Part shown: positions 1-15,040 of the stretch, piece after piece
How the letters are laid out: each line of letters opens with the position of its first letter
Numbering within the stretch: position 1 is the first letter of the stretch
Source of the DNA: Cognatundibacterium curvum
GTDB lineage: Bacteria > Pseudomonadota > Gammaproteobacteria > Burkholderiales > Burkholderiaceae_D
Direction of reading: 5' to 3'
Assembly (NCBI RefSeq): GCF_014284235.1
Contig: NZ_JACOGD010000001.1
Coordinates: 434,001-498,000 of the forward strand
DNA length: 64,000 nt
Translations under genes and position numbers: made by a program
The notes under the pieces: model-generated
Database searches by the model: none
Told to the model about the DNA's origin: nothing
The model's input: the letters and a program-made list of their open reading frames with translations, nothing else

Positions 1-1041
1 GCCAAAGTCGGACGTGGTGCAGAAATCTCCACCGCGCTGGGCGTGGTACCTGACATGCTGACCTTAGGCGATGAAACCTTTATCGCTGATGCGGTATTAC
101 TCGGCGATGAGCAAATTGATGGCGGCTGGATGACGATGCATCCTACCGTCATTTCTAAGCGCAGCTTTGTCGGTAATGGTGCTTACGTTCCTGATGGTAC
201 CATCTTGCCGGAAAATGTATTGATAGGCGTACATACCAGCGTGCCAGCCAATGAGCGCTTGAAAAATGGGGATACCTGGCTGGGATCACCGGCCATCCAT
301 TTACCGGCGCGTGAAGAAGTCAAAGGCTTTCCTGAGCATCTGACCTATCGCCCTTCTGTGATACGTCGCCTGGGACGAGGCTTAGTCGAAGCATTCCGCA
401 TCGTTGCGCCACATGCGCTGGTGATTGCGGTCGGCTATACCATCGTGCTGGATCTGATGCCATTAGCTGGCGAAGACCGCTGGACCGAAGTTCTGGTCTA
501 CCTGATCGGTGCCGGACTCATGTATGGCATAGGCAGCTTTGCGTTTGTGCTGGCACTGAAATGGCTGCTGATTTTCCGCTACAAGAAGGCCAGCGTGCCA
601 ATGTGGACCCCGTTCGTGTGGTTATCGGAAGGCATTACCAATCTGTATGAAGGTATCGCTGTGCCTAACTTTATGCGCTATCTGCGCGGCACACCCTGGC
701 TGCCTGTCGCCTTTAATCTGCTGGGTTGCCGTATCGGGCGTGGTGTGTATATGGATACCACCGATATCACCGAGTTTGACTGCGTCAGCATAGGCGACTA
801 CAGCGAAATTAATGCACTGGCCTGCCCGCAAACCCATTTATTTGAAGACCGGGTCATGAAAATTGATCAGGTCAGCATAGGCAAACGGGTTTACATGGGG
901 CCGCGCAGTTATGTGCTGTACAGCGCAGTGGTGGAAGATGATGTCAGTCTCGGTCCACTTACGCTGGTCATGAAGGGAGAATTCATCCCGGCTGGCTCCT
1001 CATGGGCAGGATGCCCGGCAGCGATACGGACTGGCCAGTAA
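1..1041 (+). CDS. C-terminal part of a Pls/PosA-family non-ribosomal peptide synthetase (5' end outside window)
   Basis: The reading frame is open from base 1 with no stop, so this is the 3' end of a longer gene. The visible part has left-handed beta-helix (hexapeptide) repeats near the beginning. A membrane region follows at about 420-590, with two or more hydrophobic segments. A second hexapeptide block starts around the 'LLGCRIGRGVYMDTTDITEF' stretch and ends with 'LVMKGEFIPAG'. This arrangement matches the C-terminal region of Pls/PosA synthetases, which are membrane proteins related to epsilon-poly-lysine synthetase. In that family an adenylation domain and a carrier domain precede the membrane part; neither is visible here. 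The substrate cannot be told from this fragment. A terminator follows at 1086-1114. The family call rests on recalled sequence similarity. Confidence 0.75.
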   Translation, partial: AKVGRGAEISTALGVVPDMLTLGDETFIADAVLLGDEQIDGGWMTMHPTVISKRSFVGNGAYVPDGTILPENVLIGVHTSVPANERLKNGDTWLGSPAIHLPAREEVKGFPEHLTYRPSVIRRLGRGLVEAFRIVAPHALVIAVGYTIVLDLMPLAGEDRWTEVLVYLIGAGLMYGIGSFAFVLALKWLLIFRYKKASVPMWTPFVWLSEGITNLYEGIAVPNFMRYLRGTPWLPVAFNLLGCRIGRGVYMDTTDITEFDCVSIGDYSEINALACPQTHLFEDRVMKIDQVSIGKRVYMGPRSYVLYSAVVEDDVSLGPLTLVMKGEFIPAGSSWAGCPAAIRTGQ

Positions 1042-1085
1042 TAGCAAACTGAAACAATCAAAAGCTGAAACGAAGATGAGATACG

Positions 1086-1114
1086 AGGGTGAGCTTTGAT
1101 GCTCACCCTTTTTT
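1086..1114 (+). terminator. Rho-independent terminator after the peptide synthetase gene
   Basis: A 9-bp perfect stem, AGGGTGAGC (1086-1094) with GCTCACCCT (1101-1109), closes a 6-base loop and runs into a T tract. It lies 45 bases after the stop codon of the synthetase. Confidence 0.85.
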
Positions 1115-1194
1115 ACATGTGACTGGCACAATCGCTTGCCAGGCCGAACGGTAAAACGAATCTGAAATCCGCACTTTCAGGAAGGCCATGACAC

Positions 1195-1422
1195 TTACCA
1201 GTTAGCCTTAGATAAAATCACCAGCCACTTTTTGAAGAACAACATTTCCAGGTGACCGGCTTGCACGCCGGTAGAGCAATCCAACAGCGGATTCACAGCA
1301 TAGGAACGCTGGCGAAAATCACGGCAGACGAAAATTTCACGCCGTCCCAAACGGACTAAAAACGCATTTGGTGACAGTTGTAAGCTGAAACGGGTATCAA
1401 AAGAAGATTGCAGGTAAGCCAT
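1195..1422 (-). CDS. Small hypothetical protein (75 aa) downstream of an SOS box
   Basis: I do not recognise this protein. The ATG at 1420-1422 is preceded at good spacing by a GGAGAG ribosome-binding site, which favours it over the longer frame that reaches back to 1683 through a terminator. The product is 75 residues, basic, with three cysteines, a hydrophobic core segment near 'NAFLVRLGRREIFVCRDF' and a tryptophan-ended tail. No signal peptide or clear membrane helix is evident. About 100 bases upstream lies a CTGT-N8-ACAG element typical of LexA sites, and no other gene is oriented to use it. This suggests DNA-damage induction. The role is unknown; a damage-induced inhibitor or accessory factor is only speculation. 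Confidence 0.6.
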   Translation of the reverse strand: MAYLQSSFDTRFSLQLSPNAFLVRLGRREIFVCRDFRQRSYAVNPLLDCSTGVQAGHLEMLFFKKWLVILSKANW

Positions 1423-1524
1423 GATAACTCTCCATCGTTTAAACAAAACATGAGGTACAGCAAAGTCAGAACAACACGACTTTGTCTCTGGTGTGTTACG
1501 CAACGGAAGTACTTTAACACAATT

Positions 1525-1542
1525 ACTGTATGCATATACAGT
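1525..1542 (-). promoter_or_regulatory. LexA-type SOS box
   Basis: The site has the CTGT-N8-ACAG form (CTGT at 1526-1529, ACAG at 1538-1541), with 7-bp inverted arms ACTGTAT/ATACAGT around a 4-base centre. This matches the LexA operator form known from gamma- and betaproteobacteria. It lies about 100 bases upstream of the 75-residue gene on the minus strand. The convergent galU ends at 1689, so the small gene is the only plausible target. Confidence 0.7.
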
Positions 1543-1623
1543 GCTTTTAAAAATGCTGGTTTTTTGCAACATCGCATGCATCTGAACGCCAACGCAGTTG
1601 CGTGTCAACGCTGAGGCCAGACA

Positions 1624-1650
1624 TAAAAAAACCCGGCACAGGCCGGGTTT
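1624..1650 (-). terminator. Rho-independent terminator of the smc-zipA-ligA-galU operon
   Basis: Read on the minus strand, AAACCCGGC (1650-1642) pairs with GCCGGGTTT (1637-1629) around a 4-base loop and runs into a T tract (the A run at 1624-1630). It lies about 40 bases past the galU stop. Confidence 0.88.
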
Positions 1651-1688
1651 CCTGATCGCGCAGACAAATGCGCAAATGAGCATGTAGC

Positions 1689-2564
1689 TTAACGGATAGA
1701 CTTCAGATACTCCGCAAACTCTTCGCCGGTTTCCTTGTGCTTCAGGCCCAAAGCCACACTGGCCTTCAGATAACCCAGTTTAGAGCCGCAGTCATAGCGG
1801 GTGGCAGCTGCACGATATGCATAGACCGGAAAATCCTTGAGCATCGCTGCGATACCATCGGTCAGCTGTATTTCACCACCGGAACCTTTACCCAGTTTTT
1901 CCAGATAAGAGAAAATCCGGCCAGACAAAATATAACGCCCCACCACAGCCAGCGTAGACGGCGCCACATCCGGCATCGGTTTTTCAATAATGCCATGGAC
2001 TTTTTCCAACCTGTCCTGATATGGCGAACCACTGACAATACCGTACTGACGGGTAAATTCACGTGGCACATCCTGCACGGCGATAATACTGCCGCCTTCC
2101 TGTTCATACGCCTTAGTCATTTGCGCCATGACCGAGGCCTGACCGATGTCAGCATCCATCAGATCATCAGCCAGCAACACAGCAAATGGATCATCGCCTA
2201 TCACTGGACGCGCGCACAATACCGCATGGCCCAGACCCAGCGCCGCAGGCTGGCGAATATAAATGCAGTTAATATTTTTAGGAATCACATTTCTGACCAG
2301 ATCCAGCAAGGCTTCTTTGCCGGCGGCTTCAAGCTCGCTTTCGAGTTCGTAAGCTTTATCGAAATGGTCTTCAATCGCGCGTTTGTTGCGGCCAGTGATA
2401 AACACCATTTCTGTGATACCCGCCTCAACCGCTTCTTCGACGGCATACTGGATCAGCGGTTTATCCACGATGGGCAGCATTTCTTTAGGCTGCGCCTTAG
2501 TGGCAGGCAGAAAGCGGCTGCCCAGACCAGCGACGGGGAACACGGCTTTTGTAATTTTTCTCAT
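1689..2564 (-). CDS. galU: UTP-glucose-1-phosphate uridylyltransferase
   Basis: GalU makes UDP-glucose from UTP and glucose 1-phosphate. UDP-glucose feeds exopolysaccharide, lipopolysaccharide and trehalose synthesis. The 291-residue length is normal. The nucleotidyltransferase signature '[20 protein letters not shown]' is at residues 11-30, and '[17 protein letters not shown]' provides the metal-binding segment. The ATG follows an AGGAG site and begins one base after the ligA stop, so it is very probably the last gene of the smc-zipA-ligA operon. The operon terminator lies directly downstream. UDP-glucose made here may also supply the polysaccharide genes near the right end of the window. 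Confidence 0.96.
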   Translation of the reverse strand: MRKITKAVFPVAGLGSRFLPATKAQPKEMLPIVDKPLIQYAVEEAVEAGITEMVFITGRNKRAIEDHFDKAYELESELEAAGKEALLDLVRNVIPKNINCIYIRQPAALGLGHAVLCARPVIGDDPFAVLLADDLMDADIGQASVMAQMTKAYEQEGGSIIAVQDVPREFTRQYGIVSGSPYQDRLEKVHGIIEKPMPDVAPSTLAVVGRYILSGRIFSYLEKLGKGSGGEIQLTDGIAAMLKDFPVYAYRAAATRYDCGSKLGYLKASVALGLKHKETGEEFAEYLKSIR

Positions 2565-2565
2565 T

Positions 2566-6076
<3,511 letters not shown>

Positions 6077-6080
<4 letters not shown>

Positions 6081-9000
6081 GCTGCTTGAACCTCAGTAGC
6101 AAAATTGACAGCGGACTCCATGTCCACCGCCACAATTCGAGAAACCCCCTGCTCTTGCATGGTCACGCCTATCAGCTGCTGCGCCATTTCCATCGCAATT
6201 TTATTGTGGGAGATAAATAAAAACTGTGTGTTATTCGACATACGTTTCACCATATTACAGAAACGTTCCGTATTCGAGTCATCCAGCGGCGCATCGACCT
6301 CATCGAGCAAACAGAATGGAGCCGGATTCAGCTGGAACATCGCAAACACCAAGGCAGTCGCGGTTAAGGCTTTTTCCCCACCGGACAGCAAATGGATAGT
6401 CGCATTTTTCTTGCCTGGCGGCTGCGCCATGACCTGTACGCCGGAATCCAGAATTTCATCGCCAGTCATGATCAGCTTAGCCTGACCGCCACCAAACAAG
6501 ATAGGGAATAACTCAGCAAAATGATGATTCACTTTATCGAAAGTCCCCTGCAACAACTCGCGGGTTTCGATGTCGATTTTATGAATCGCATCCTGCAGCG
6601 TGGTGATCGCTTCGGTCAGATCCGCATGCTGCGCACCGAGGAAGGTTTTTCTTTCGCTGGCCTGAGCCAGTTCTTCCAGCGCCGCCATATTCACCGCACC
6701 TAAAGCCGCAATGGCATTGCCCAGGCGTGTGACCTCGCCCTGCAGATAAGAAGGCTTCAGATCATCATGCAGTTTTTCAGCGAGTTGCGCTTCGTCGACT
6801 TCAAAATTCCTGAGTTGTTCCTGATACTGTTCCTGCGCCAGACGAGCCGCCTGCTCTTTGAGCTGCAACTCCATAATCCGGTCACGCTGAGGCTGCAGAC
6901 TGCGTTCTATCTGATTTTTATTATCTTCAAACTGACGCAGCGACTGGGTCAGCTGATCCAGTTCATGGCGCGCATTAGCCAGCGCTTTTTCCTGTTCAGT
7001 ACGGCGGTCCAGCAAATCCTGCAAACCAGCCTGTGCGGTCTGGTCATTCATGCTTTCCAGCTCAAGCTGGCCTTGTTCCATACTGGCGAATAACTGCGCC
7101 GACTGTTCCAGCGCAGTCGCGATATTCCTGCGCATTTCTTCCATCTTATTGCGATGAGATTTTTCAGCAAACGCTGCTTCCTGCGCTGCCAGTTCCAGAT
7201 CACGCACGCGCTGTCTGGCCTGATTCAGACCATGCTCTTGTTCCAGATAGGCGGTCTGGCCCTGTTCATGCAATTCCTGCATTTCAGCCAGTTCCAGATC
7301 CAGCATTTCAAATTTCTGCTCAGATTCAGCGCGTACCTGCTGCTGCTCTGCTTCCTGCGCCGCAATCTCAGCCAGATCTGTGCCGATCTGGGTCGAGCGC
7401 TGGTTAAAGCGCTCCTGCACTTCAGCCAGCTTCATGAATTCAATTTGCAGGCTATGCGTACTCTGCGTCAGTGCGGCAACGCGCTGGCGTAAGTCCTGTA
7501 GTTGCTGTGCTGCCTGGGTATAGGCTGCCTCTGCCCTGATGGCCGCATTTTTTGCCTCATCCGCCAACATCTGGCGCGCGCGGCATTGCTTACCGAGATT
7601 CTCGATTTCCTGCTGGCGTCCGAGCAAGCCATCCTGTTCAGAATCTGATGCATAGAAACGCACGCTGGTACGTGAAATCACATGTCCCTGACGTGTCACA
7701 AACGAGGCACCAAACGGTAACTGCGCGCGGTTAGCAAATGCTGAACTCACGTCTTCGGCCACGTATAACTGATGTAACCAGTCTTGCAGCAGGCTGCGGA
7801 TGCCGGTTTCGTTCAGTTGCAACAGCTCGATAAACGGTTTCAGCCCAGGCGCACTGGCCGGTGGTTCTGCCTGTACCTGAGGGCTGTACAACGCCAGCTT
7901 GGCAGGCGGCGCATCGCTGAAGAAGGCCTTAGCCCAGTCCAGATTAGACATTTCCAGAGATGCGGTACGTTCACGCAGCACCGACTCCAGCGCAGTTTCC
8001 CAGCCTGCTTCGATATGTAGCTTTTGCCACAGCTTAGGCAAACTGCCCAGCTCATGTTTGTCCAGCCAGGGTTGTACTTTGCCCTGACTTTGTACTTTTT
8101 CCTGTAATTGTTTGAGGGCCAGCAAACGCGCTTCTAATTGCGCCAGCTCAGCCGCATCCTGATTCACTTGCTGCTGTGCCTGCTTGCGCTGTTCATCCAG
8201 TGTTGGAAGACGTTCCTGCGCTTCTTCCAGCTGCATATTGAGCTCTTCCAGCACCTGCTTCTTCTCTTCCAGCTGGATAGAGAGATTATCGAGATGGGTA
8301 GAATCGGGCGTAGCCAGGCCCTGCTTTTCCTGCATCAGGCGCTCTTTACGCGCTGCCAGACTATTGAGGATATTCGATGCATTACGCTGATGCGCAGACT
8401 CAAGTTCGATCTGCTGCTGCATCTGCATGATCCTGGCACGCGACTCGGTCGATTTCAACTGGGATTCACGCCAGCCCTGTTCAAGCGCGGGCAGCGTGTC
8501 TTGCTGTGCCTGAGCCGATTCCGCGGCCTGCTCGGCACGCATGGCTAATTCTTCGACCTGAATTTCAGCTTCGGATAAATCATCCTGTAAATGATGACTT
8601 TGTGACTGCCATTGATCGCGCTGCGCCTTGAGCGAATGCAGTTGTGACTGCAGACGGCTGCGCGATTCGATCACAAATTTAATCTGGGCTTCCAGGCTGC
8701 CGATCTCGGCATTGGTCTGATACAAATGCCCCTGCGCCTGGTGCATACGGTCACCGACGGCATAATGCGCCTGACGCATTTGCTCGAGCTCCAGCTCCAC
8801 ATGACGTAATTTTGCGGTCTGTTCTTCCAGATCCAGCTGAGTCTTTTCTATTTCGGCAAAATGGCGCTTTTGCTCGTTTGCAGCCTCGTTACGGCGCAAC
8901 AGCCACAACAGCTTTTGCTTTTCTTCCTGATCGGCCTGCAGCGCGTGGAATTTATTGGCCACGATGGCCTGGGCTTCCAGTTTTTCGAGGTTGTTATTCA

Positions 9001-9601
9001 GTTCGCGCAGGATGTCTTCGACGCGCACCAGATTTTCATGGGTATCGTGAATCCGGTTTTCGGTTTCACGGCGGCGCTCTTTATAGCGCGACACACCGGC
9101 CGCTTCTTCGAGGAAGATACGCAACTCTTCAGGGCGGGCTTCGATAATCCGGGAAATCATGCCCTGACCGATAATCGCATACGCGCGTGGTCCCAGACCC
9201 GTACCCAGGAAGATGTCCTGAATATCACGGCGGCGCACCGCCTGGCCGTTGATGTAATAAGTCGAAGTGCCGTCGCGTGTCAGCGTACGCTTGACCGCGA
9301 TTTCTGCGTACTGACTCCATTGCCCGGCCGCCTTACCGAGGCTGTTATCGAACACCAGCTCTACCGATGCGCGACCAGCCGGTTTGCGATGCGTGGAACC
9401 GTTGAAAATAACGTCCTGCATGGATTCGCCACGCAACTCGGATGCTTTGGATTCACCCAGCACCCAGCGCACGGCGTCAATAATATTTGATTTGCCACAG
9501 CCGTTCGGCCCCACGACGCCGACCAGTTGCCCAGGCACCTGAAAATGCGTTGGGTCAACGAAGGATTTAAATCCCGACAGTTTAATAGAGGTTAATCGCA
9601 C
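6077..9601 (-). CDS. smc: Chromosome segregation ATPase SMC
   Basis: SMC dimers form the core of bacterial condensin with ScpA and ScpB and help organise newly replicated DNA. Numbered from the GTG at 9601, Walker A 'GPNGCGKSN' is at residues 31-39. Long glutamine/glutamate-rich coiled coils follow, with a hinge near the middle around 'LGSLPKLWQKLHIEAGWETALESVL'. The C-terminal head carries the signature 'LLSGGEKALTA' and Walker B 'FCLLDEVDAPLDD'. I prefer the GTG at 9601, which puts 'VRLTSIKLSGFKSF' at the start as in relatives. A second GTG at 9646 would add 15 residues. Neither has a strong ribosome-binding site. It is the first gene of the leftward operon and diverges from dapC. Confidence 0.95.
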
Positions 9602-9831
9602 TTGATGAAGTTTTATTATCGTCTGCAGCCCCTCGCGGAACTGCACTTATATTCGTGAGAACGGATACCCTGAGCCATACAGGAAAGCATGGCATCATAC
9701 CATTTGATGCCCGAAATTTTCACAAAAAAGCCTTGAAAAATAACCAACAAAAACACTATTTTCTGTAAAAAAGCTTAAAAAATCCTAATTTAATTGCGAC
9801 AAAGCCTTTCTCGGGAGAATCGGGCAAAGGA

Positions 9832-9837
9832 TATAAT
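9832..9837 (+). promoter_or_regulatory. Probable -10 element for dapC
   Basis: A perfect TATAAT lies in the smc-dapC divergent region, 124 bases before the preferred dapC ATG. I see no good -35 at 17 bases. The longer possible dapC start (9838) would begin right on this element, which argues for the internal ATG at 9961. Confidence 0.45.
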
Positions 9838-9960
9838 ATGTTAAACCTTGCTTGCGAGAAGAACAAAGCAAATGTGATGTCGGAAAGCATCAGTGACGCC
9901 AGTCCATCATCCGCCTGCCTTTTAAATAACTCAGCAGAACTGAAACTGAACCATTCCAAC

Positions 9961-11184
9961 ATGACTTTTCACCCCTACCTGACCAGCCTGCAGCCTTATC
10001 CTTTCGAGAAATTACGCCAGTTATTCAGCGGCATTACGCCGAATCCGGCTTACCACGCGATCAGCCTGGGCATCGGTGAACCTAAGCATCCGACACCGGC
10101 GCTGATAGAAGATGCCCTACGCAATAACATGGCGGGACTGGCCAGCTACCCGTTGACAGCCGGTTCAGAAGCCTTACGTCGCAGTATCGCCAATTGGATT
10201 GCGCGCCGTTATGACATCCCGGCGCCTGACTTTGCCACTGAAATTTTGCCAGTCAACGGCTCGCGTGAAGCCTTATTTGCTCTCGCTCAGACCATTATCA
10301 ATCCGGCTGCGTGCAAAGATGGCAAACCGCTCATCATGTGTCCGAATCCGTTTTATCAGATTTACGAAGGCGCGGCCTATTTGTCCGGCGCTGAGCCTTA
10401 TTTTGTAAATGCAGATCCGGCCCGCAATTTTGCGCCCGATTACAGCCAGGTGCCTGAGCATATCTGGCAACGGGTACAACTGCTGTTCGTCTGCTCGCCC
10501 GGCAATCCTACCGGCGCTGTTTTACAACTGCATGACTGGAAAGAGTTATTTGAGCTGTCCGACCGTTACGGCTTTGTGATTGCAGCGGATGAATGCTATT
10601 CCGAAATCTACTTCAAAGCCGATGCCCCACTCGGTGCGATGCAGGCTGCACGTCAATTGGGACGCGGCTATGAACGCCTGATCAGCCTGTCGAGTTTATC
10701 CAAACGCTCGAATGTGCCTGGCATGCGTTCAGGCTTCGTCGCTGGCGACGCCGCGATCATGAAGCAGTTTTTGTTGTACCGCACTTATCACGGCAGCGCG
10801 ATGAGCCCGATGATACAAGCGGCATCGGTCGTCGCCTGGGATGATGAGCTCCACGTGCAGGAAAACCGCGAAAAATATCGCCAGAAATTTGCACAGATTA
10901 CGCCATTACTCTCAGAGGTGCTGGATGTGCAGTTGCCGGATGCAGCATTTTACCTGTGGGCGAAAGTCGATCATCTGCAGGGCATCAGCGATACCGAATT
11001 CGCACGTCAACTCTATGAGCGTTATCACGTCACCGTGCTGCCGGGCAGTTATCTGGCCCGCGAAGCACACGGCATCAATCCGGGCGCTAACCGCATCCGC
11101 ATGGCCTTAGTAGCAGACGTTGCGGAATGCCTGGAAGCAGCGCAGCGTATCGTCGCTTTCTGCCATGAGCTAAAAGGACAATAA
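9961..11184 (+). CDS. dapC: N-succinyldiaminopimelate aminotransferase
   Basis: DapC transfers an amino group from glutamate to N-succinyl-2-amino-6-ketopimelate in the succinylase route to diaminopimelate and lysine. It is a fold-type I PLP aminotransferase. The internal aldimine lysine is in 'SLSSLSKRSNVPG', with 'CSPGNPTGAV' and 'AADECYSEIY' as further class I/II motifs and 'NPGANRIRMALV' near the end. I start it at the ATG at 9961, giving 407 residues and the usual 'MTFHPYLTSLQPYPFEKLR' beginning. The frame is open from 9838, but that start overlaps a -10 element and would add 41 residues of uncharacteristic sequence. dapD follows after 194 bases. Confidence 0.93.
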   Translation: MTFHPYLTSLQPYPFEKLRQLFSGITPNPAYHAISLGIGEPKHPTPALIEDALRNNMAGLASYPLTAGSEALRRSIANWIARRYDIPAPDFATEILPVNGSREALFALAQTIINPAACKDGKPLIMCPNPFYQIYEGAAYLSGAEPYFVNADPARNFAPDYSQVPEHIWQRVQLLFVCSPGNPTGAVLQLHDWKELFELSDRYGFVIAADECYSEIYFKADAPLGAMQAARQLGRGYERLISLSSLSKRSNVPGMRSGFVAGDAAIMKQFLLYRTYHGSAMSPMIQAASVVAWDDELHVQENREKYRQKFAQITPLLSEVLDVQLPDAAFYLWAKVDHLQGISDTEFARQLYERYHVTVLPGSYLAREAHGINPGANRIRMALVADVAECLEAAQRIVAFCHELKGQ

Positions 11185-11203
11185 AGGTCAACTACGGTCA
11201 TTC

Positions 11204-11242
11204 CTGGTCTGTCAATGCCCCACAAAGGTAAAACCAGACCAG
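11204..11242. repeat. Inverted repeat between dapC and dapD
   Basis: CTGGTCTG (11204-11211) pairs perfectly with CAGACCAG (11235-11242) across a 23-base loop. No T tract follows, so a terminator is possible but not clear. The rest of the 194-base gap is AT-rich just before dapD and probably carries its promoter. Confidence 0.4.
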
Positions 11243-11378
11243 TCAGCCGCCACAACTTACCAACTGAGATTGAGTCTGCGCCGACTAAGCACTATGATGC
11301 GGGAATCGTATCCGCTCAGCCCAGCCCAGGCTTAACTGTTTTTTTATTTAATTTTATTCTTTAAAAGCCAACATCACC

Positions 11379-12206
11379 ATGACTCAACAATTACAGCAAA
11401 TCATTGATCAAGCCTGGGAAGACCGTACCAGTTTTTCTCCGAAATCTGCACCTGCCGAAGTGCGTGAAGCAGTCGCACACGTGTTGTCCGAACTGGATGC
11501 AGGCAGTCTGCGCGTCGCGCAAAAAATCGATGGTCAATGGCATGTGAATCAATGGGTAAAGAAAGCCGTGCTGCTGTCTTTCCGCCTGGAAGACAATATT
11601 TGCATGCCGTCCGGCGACCATATGCAGTTCTATGACAAAGTGCCGACGAAATTCGCTAATTACACCGCTGAAGACTTTGCCAAAGGCGGTTTCCGCGTGG
11701 TGCCGCCAGCAGTCGCACGTCGCGGCAGCTTCATTGCCAAAAACGTGGTGTTGATGCCTTCCTACGTCAATATCGGTGCCTATGTGGATGAAGGCGCGAT
11801 GGTAGACACCTGGGCCACAGTCGGCTCTTGCGCGCAAATCGGTAAAAACGTTCACTTATCCGGTGGTGTGGGCATTGGTGGCGTTTTAGAACCTATGCAA
11901 GCAAACCCAACTATTATTGAAGATAACTGCTTCATCGGCGCGCGCTCTGAAATCGTGGAAGGTGTGATCGTGGAAGAGAATTCTGTGATTTCCATGGGTG
12001 TTTACATCGGCCAGTCGACCAAAATTTATGATCGTGCCACCGGCGAAGTCAGCTATGGCCGCGTACCTTCCGGCTCGGTTGTGGTTTCCGGCAGCCTGCC
12101 TTCTGCGGATGGCAAATACAGCCTGTACTGTGCAGTGATCGTCAAACGCGTCGATGCACAAACCCGTTCTAAAACCAGTATCAACGAATTACTGCGCGGC
12201 GCATAA
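11379..12206 (+). CDS. dapD: Tetrahydrodipicolinate N-succinyltransferase
   Basis: DapD attaches succinate from succinyl-CoA to 2,3,4,5-tetrahydrodipicolinate, committing the intermediate to the succinylase branch. The 275 residues match the usual length. The N-terminal helical part is followed by left-handed beta-helix hexapeptide repeats, visible as '[20 protein letters not shown]' and '[20 protein letters not shown]', and then the C-terminal 'SINELLRGA'. The family forms a trimer with active sites between subunits. It sits between dapC and pilU in the diaminopimelate block. Confidence 0.97.
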   Translation: MTQQLQQIIDQAWEDRTSFSPKSAPAEVREAVAHVLSELDAGSLRVAQKIDGQWHVNQWVKKAVLLSFRLEDNICMPSGDHMQFYDKVPTKFANYTAEDFAKGGFRVVPPAVARRGSFIAKNVVLMPSYVNIGAYVDEGAMVDTWATVGSCAQIGKNVHLSGGVGIGGVLEPMQANPTIIEDNCFIGARSEIVEGVIVEENSVISMGVYIGQSTKIYDRATGEVSYGRVPSGSVVVSGSLPSADGKYSLYCAVIVKRVDAQTRSKTSINELLRGA

Positions 12207-12220
12207 TTCAGCAAACCCGT

Positions 12221-12256
12221 CAGTGCTGGCCAGCTACCTGCAGCAGACCAGCACTG
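12221..12256. repeat. Hairpin between dapD and pilU
   Basis: A 9-bp perfect inverted repeat, CAGTGCTGG (12221-12229) with CCAGCACTG (12248-12256), lies 15 bases after the dapD stop. There is no U tract, so it may limit read-through or protect mRNA ends rather than act as a full terminator. Confidence 0.5.
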
Positions 12257-12308
12257 CTTGGCAAAAGTAACACCAGAATAATTCGTATAACAGGGAAAAG
12301 GAAGCATC

Positions 12309-13451
12309 ATGGCAGCAATGGAGCGCTTGTTTCAGCTCATGAAAGAAAAACATGCTTCGGACATGTTTTTCGCAATCAATTCACCAGTCCATCTCAAGAT
12401 TAATGGCAATCTGCTACCCATCAATCAGCAGCGTATGGATCAGGCGAATATCCTCGCCCTGTTAGCCGAAGTCGTCGCGCCTGAGCATCTGGAAGTCTTG
12501 GAGCGCGAAAACGAACTCAATATCGGTATCGGCGCGGCTGGCATAGGTCGCTTCCGTTTATCGGCCTTCCGTCAGCGTGGCTCGATCTCGGCCGTATTCC
12601 GTTTCGTTCCTGGTGATATTCCGAAATTGAACAGCCTGAATCTGCCGCCAGTGCTGTCTGATCTGATCATGGAAAAGCGTGGTCTGATTCTGGTGGTTGG
12701 TGCAACCGGTTCAGGAAAATCGACTACCATCGCATCGATGCTGGATCACAGAAATGAAGTGAAGTCCGGCCATATCCTGACGCTGGAAGATCCGATTGAA
12801 TACCTGTTCCGCAGTAAAAAATCCATCGTCAATCAGCGTGAAATCGGCAGTGACTCGGAAAGCCTGAAGACTGCCTTGAAAAACTCTTTACGCCAGGCAC
12901 CGGATTGCATACTGATCGGTGAGATCCGTGATCTGGATACGATGATGGCGGCGATTGCCTATGCACAGTCCGGCCATCTGGTACTGGCGACGCTACATGC
13001 GAATAACAGTTATCAGGCGCTGAACCGCATCATCAGCTTCTTCCCTATGGAAAACCGCACTGCGCTGTTACTGGATCTGGCCTCGTCGGTGCGCGCCATC
13101 ATTTCACAGCGTCTGATCCGTGCCGTTGATGGCGGCCGCTGTCCGGCGGTCGAAATCATGCTCAACACGCGCTATGTGTCTGAGCTGATAGAACAAGGCG
13201 ATATTTTCCAGATCAAGGAAGCAATCGAGAAAAGTCTGTCGCCTGGCTCGCAAACCTTTGAGCGCGCACTGATGACTCTGATTAAGGATGGCCTGATCAG
13301 CAAGGAAGAAGGTCTGGCCAATGCCGACTCAGCCAATAATCTGTTGTGGCTGCTGAATAATGAAACGTCGACCAATCAGGCACCGGTACCGGAACCTGAG
13401 CCGGAAACCAAAGAAGAAGCCTCTTTCACCGAATTCACGCTGAACGTTTAA
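12309..13451 (+). CDS. pilU: Type IV pilus retraction ATPase PilU
   Basis: PilU is a cytoplasmic hexameric ATPase that assists PilT in pulling back type IV pili during twitching motility. The 380-residue protein has an N-terminal PAS-like domain with 'KHASDMFF', Walker A 'GATGSGKST' at 131-139, an acidic Asp box 'TLEDPIEYLF', Walker B 'CILIGEIRD' and a His box 'VLATLHANN'. The length and the acidic tail after about residue 350 fit PilU better than PilT. The start has an AGGAA site 6-8 bases ahead. No pilT is next to it; it lies within the dap block, an order I recall from other Oxalobacteraceae. Co-transcription with dapD or dapE is possible. Confidence 0.88.
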   Translation: MAAMERLFQLMKEKHASDMFFAINSPVHLKINGNLLPINQQRMDQANILALLAEVVAPEHLEVLERENELNIGIGAAGIGRFRLSAFRQRGSISAVFRFVPGDIPKLNSLNLPPVLSDLIMEKRGLILVVGATGSGKSTTIASMLDHRNEVKSGHILTLEDPIEYLFRSKKSIVNQREIGSDSESLKTALKNSLRQAPDCILIGEIRDLDTMMAAIAYAQSGHLVLATLHANNSYQALNRIISFFPMENRTALLLDLASSVRAIISQRLIRAVDGGRCPAVEIMLNTRYVSELIEQGDIFQIKEAIEKSLSPGSQTFERALMTLIKDGLISKEEGLANADSANNLLWLLNNETSTNQAPVPEPEPETKEEASFTEFTLNV

Positions 13452-13470
13452 ACCGTTAAAGAATTAACCA

Positions 13471-14990
<1,520 letters not shown>

Positions 14991-15040
14991 TAGGGTATAG
15001 CGCCGCTGATCTTCAGCCCGTTCATCAATCATTAACGACT

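Noticed and set aside
1423..1683. N-terminal extension of the small minus-strand gene up to 1683
   Set aside because: It would begin at the galU terminator and run through the SOS box. The ATG at 1422 has its own ribosome-binding site.
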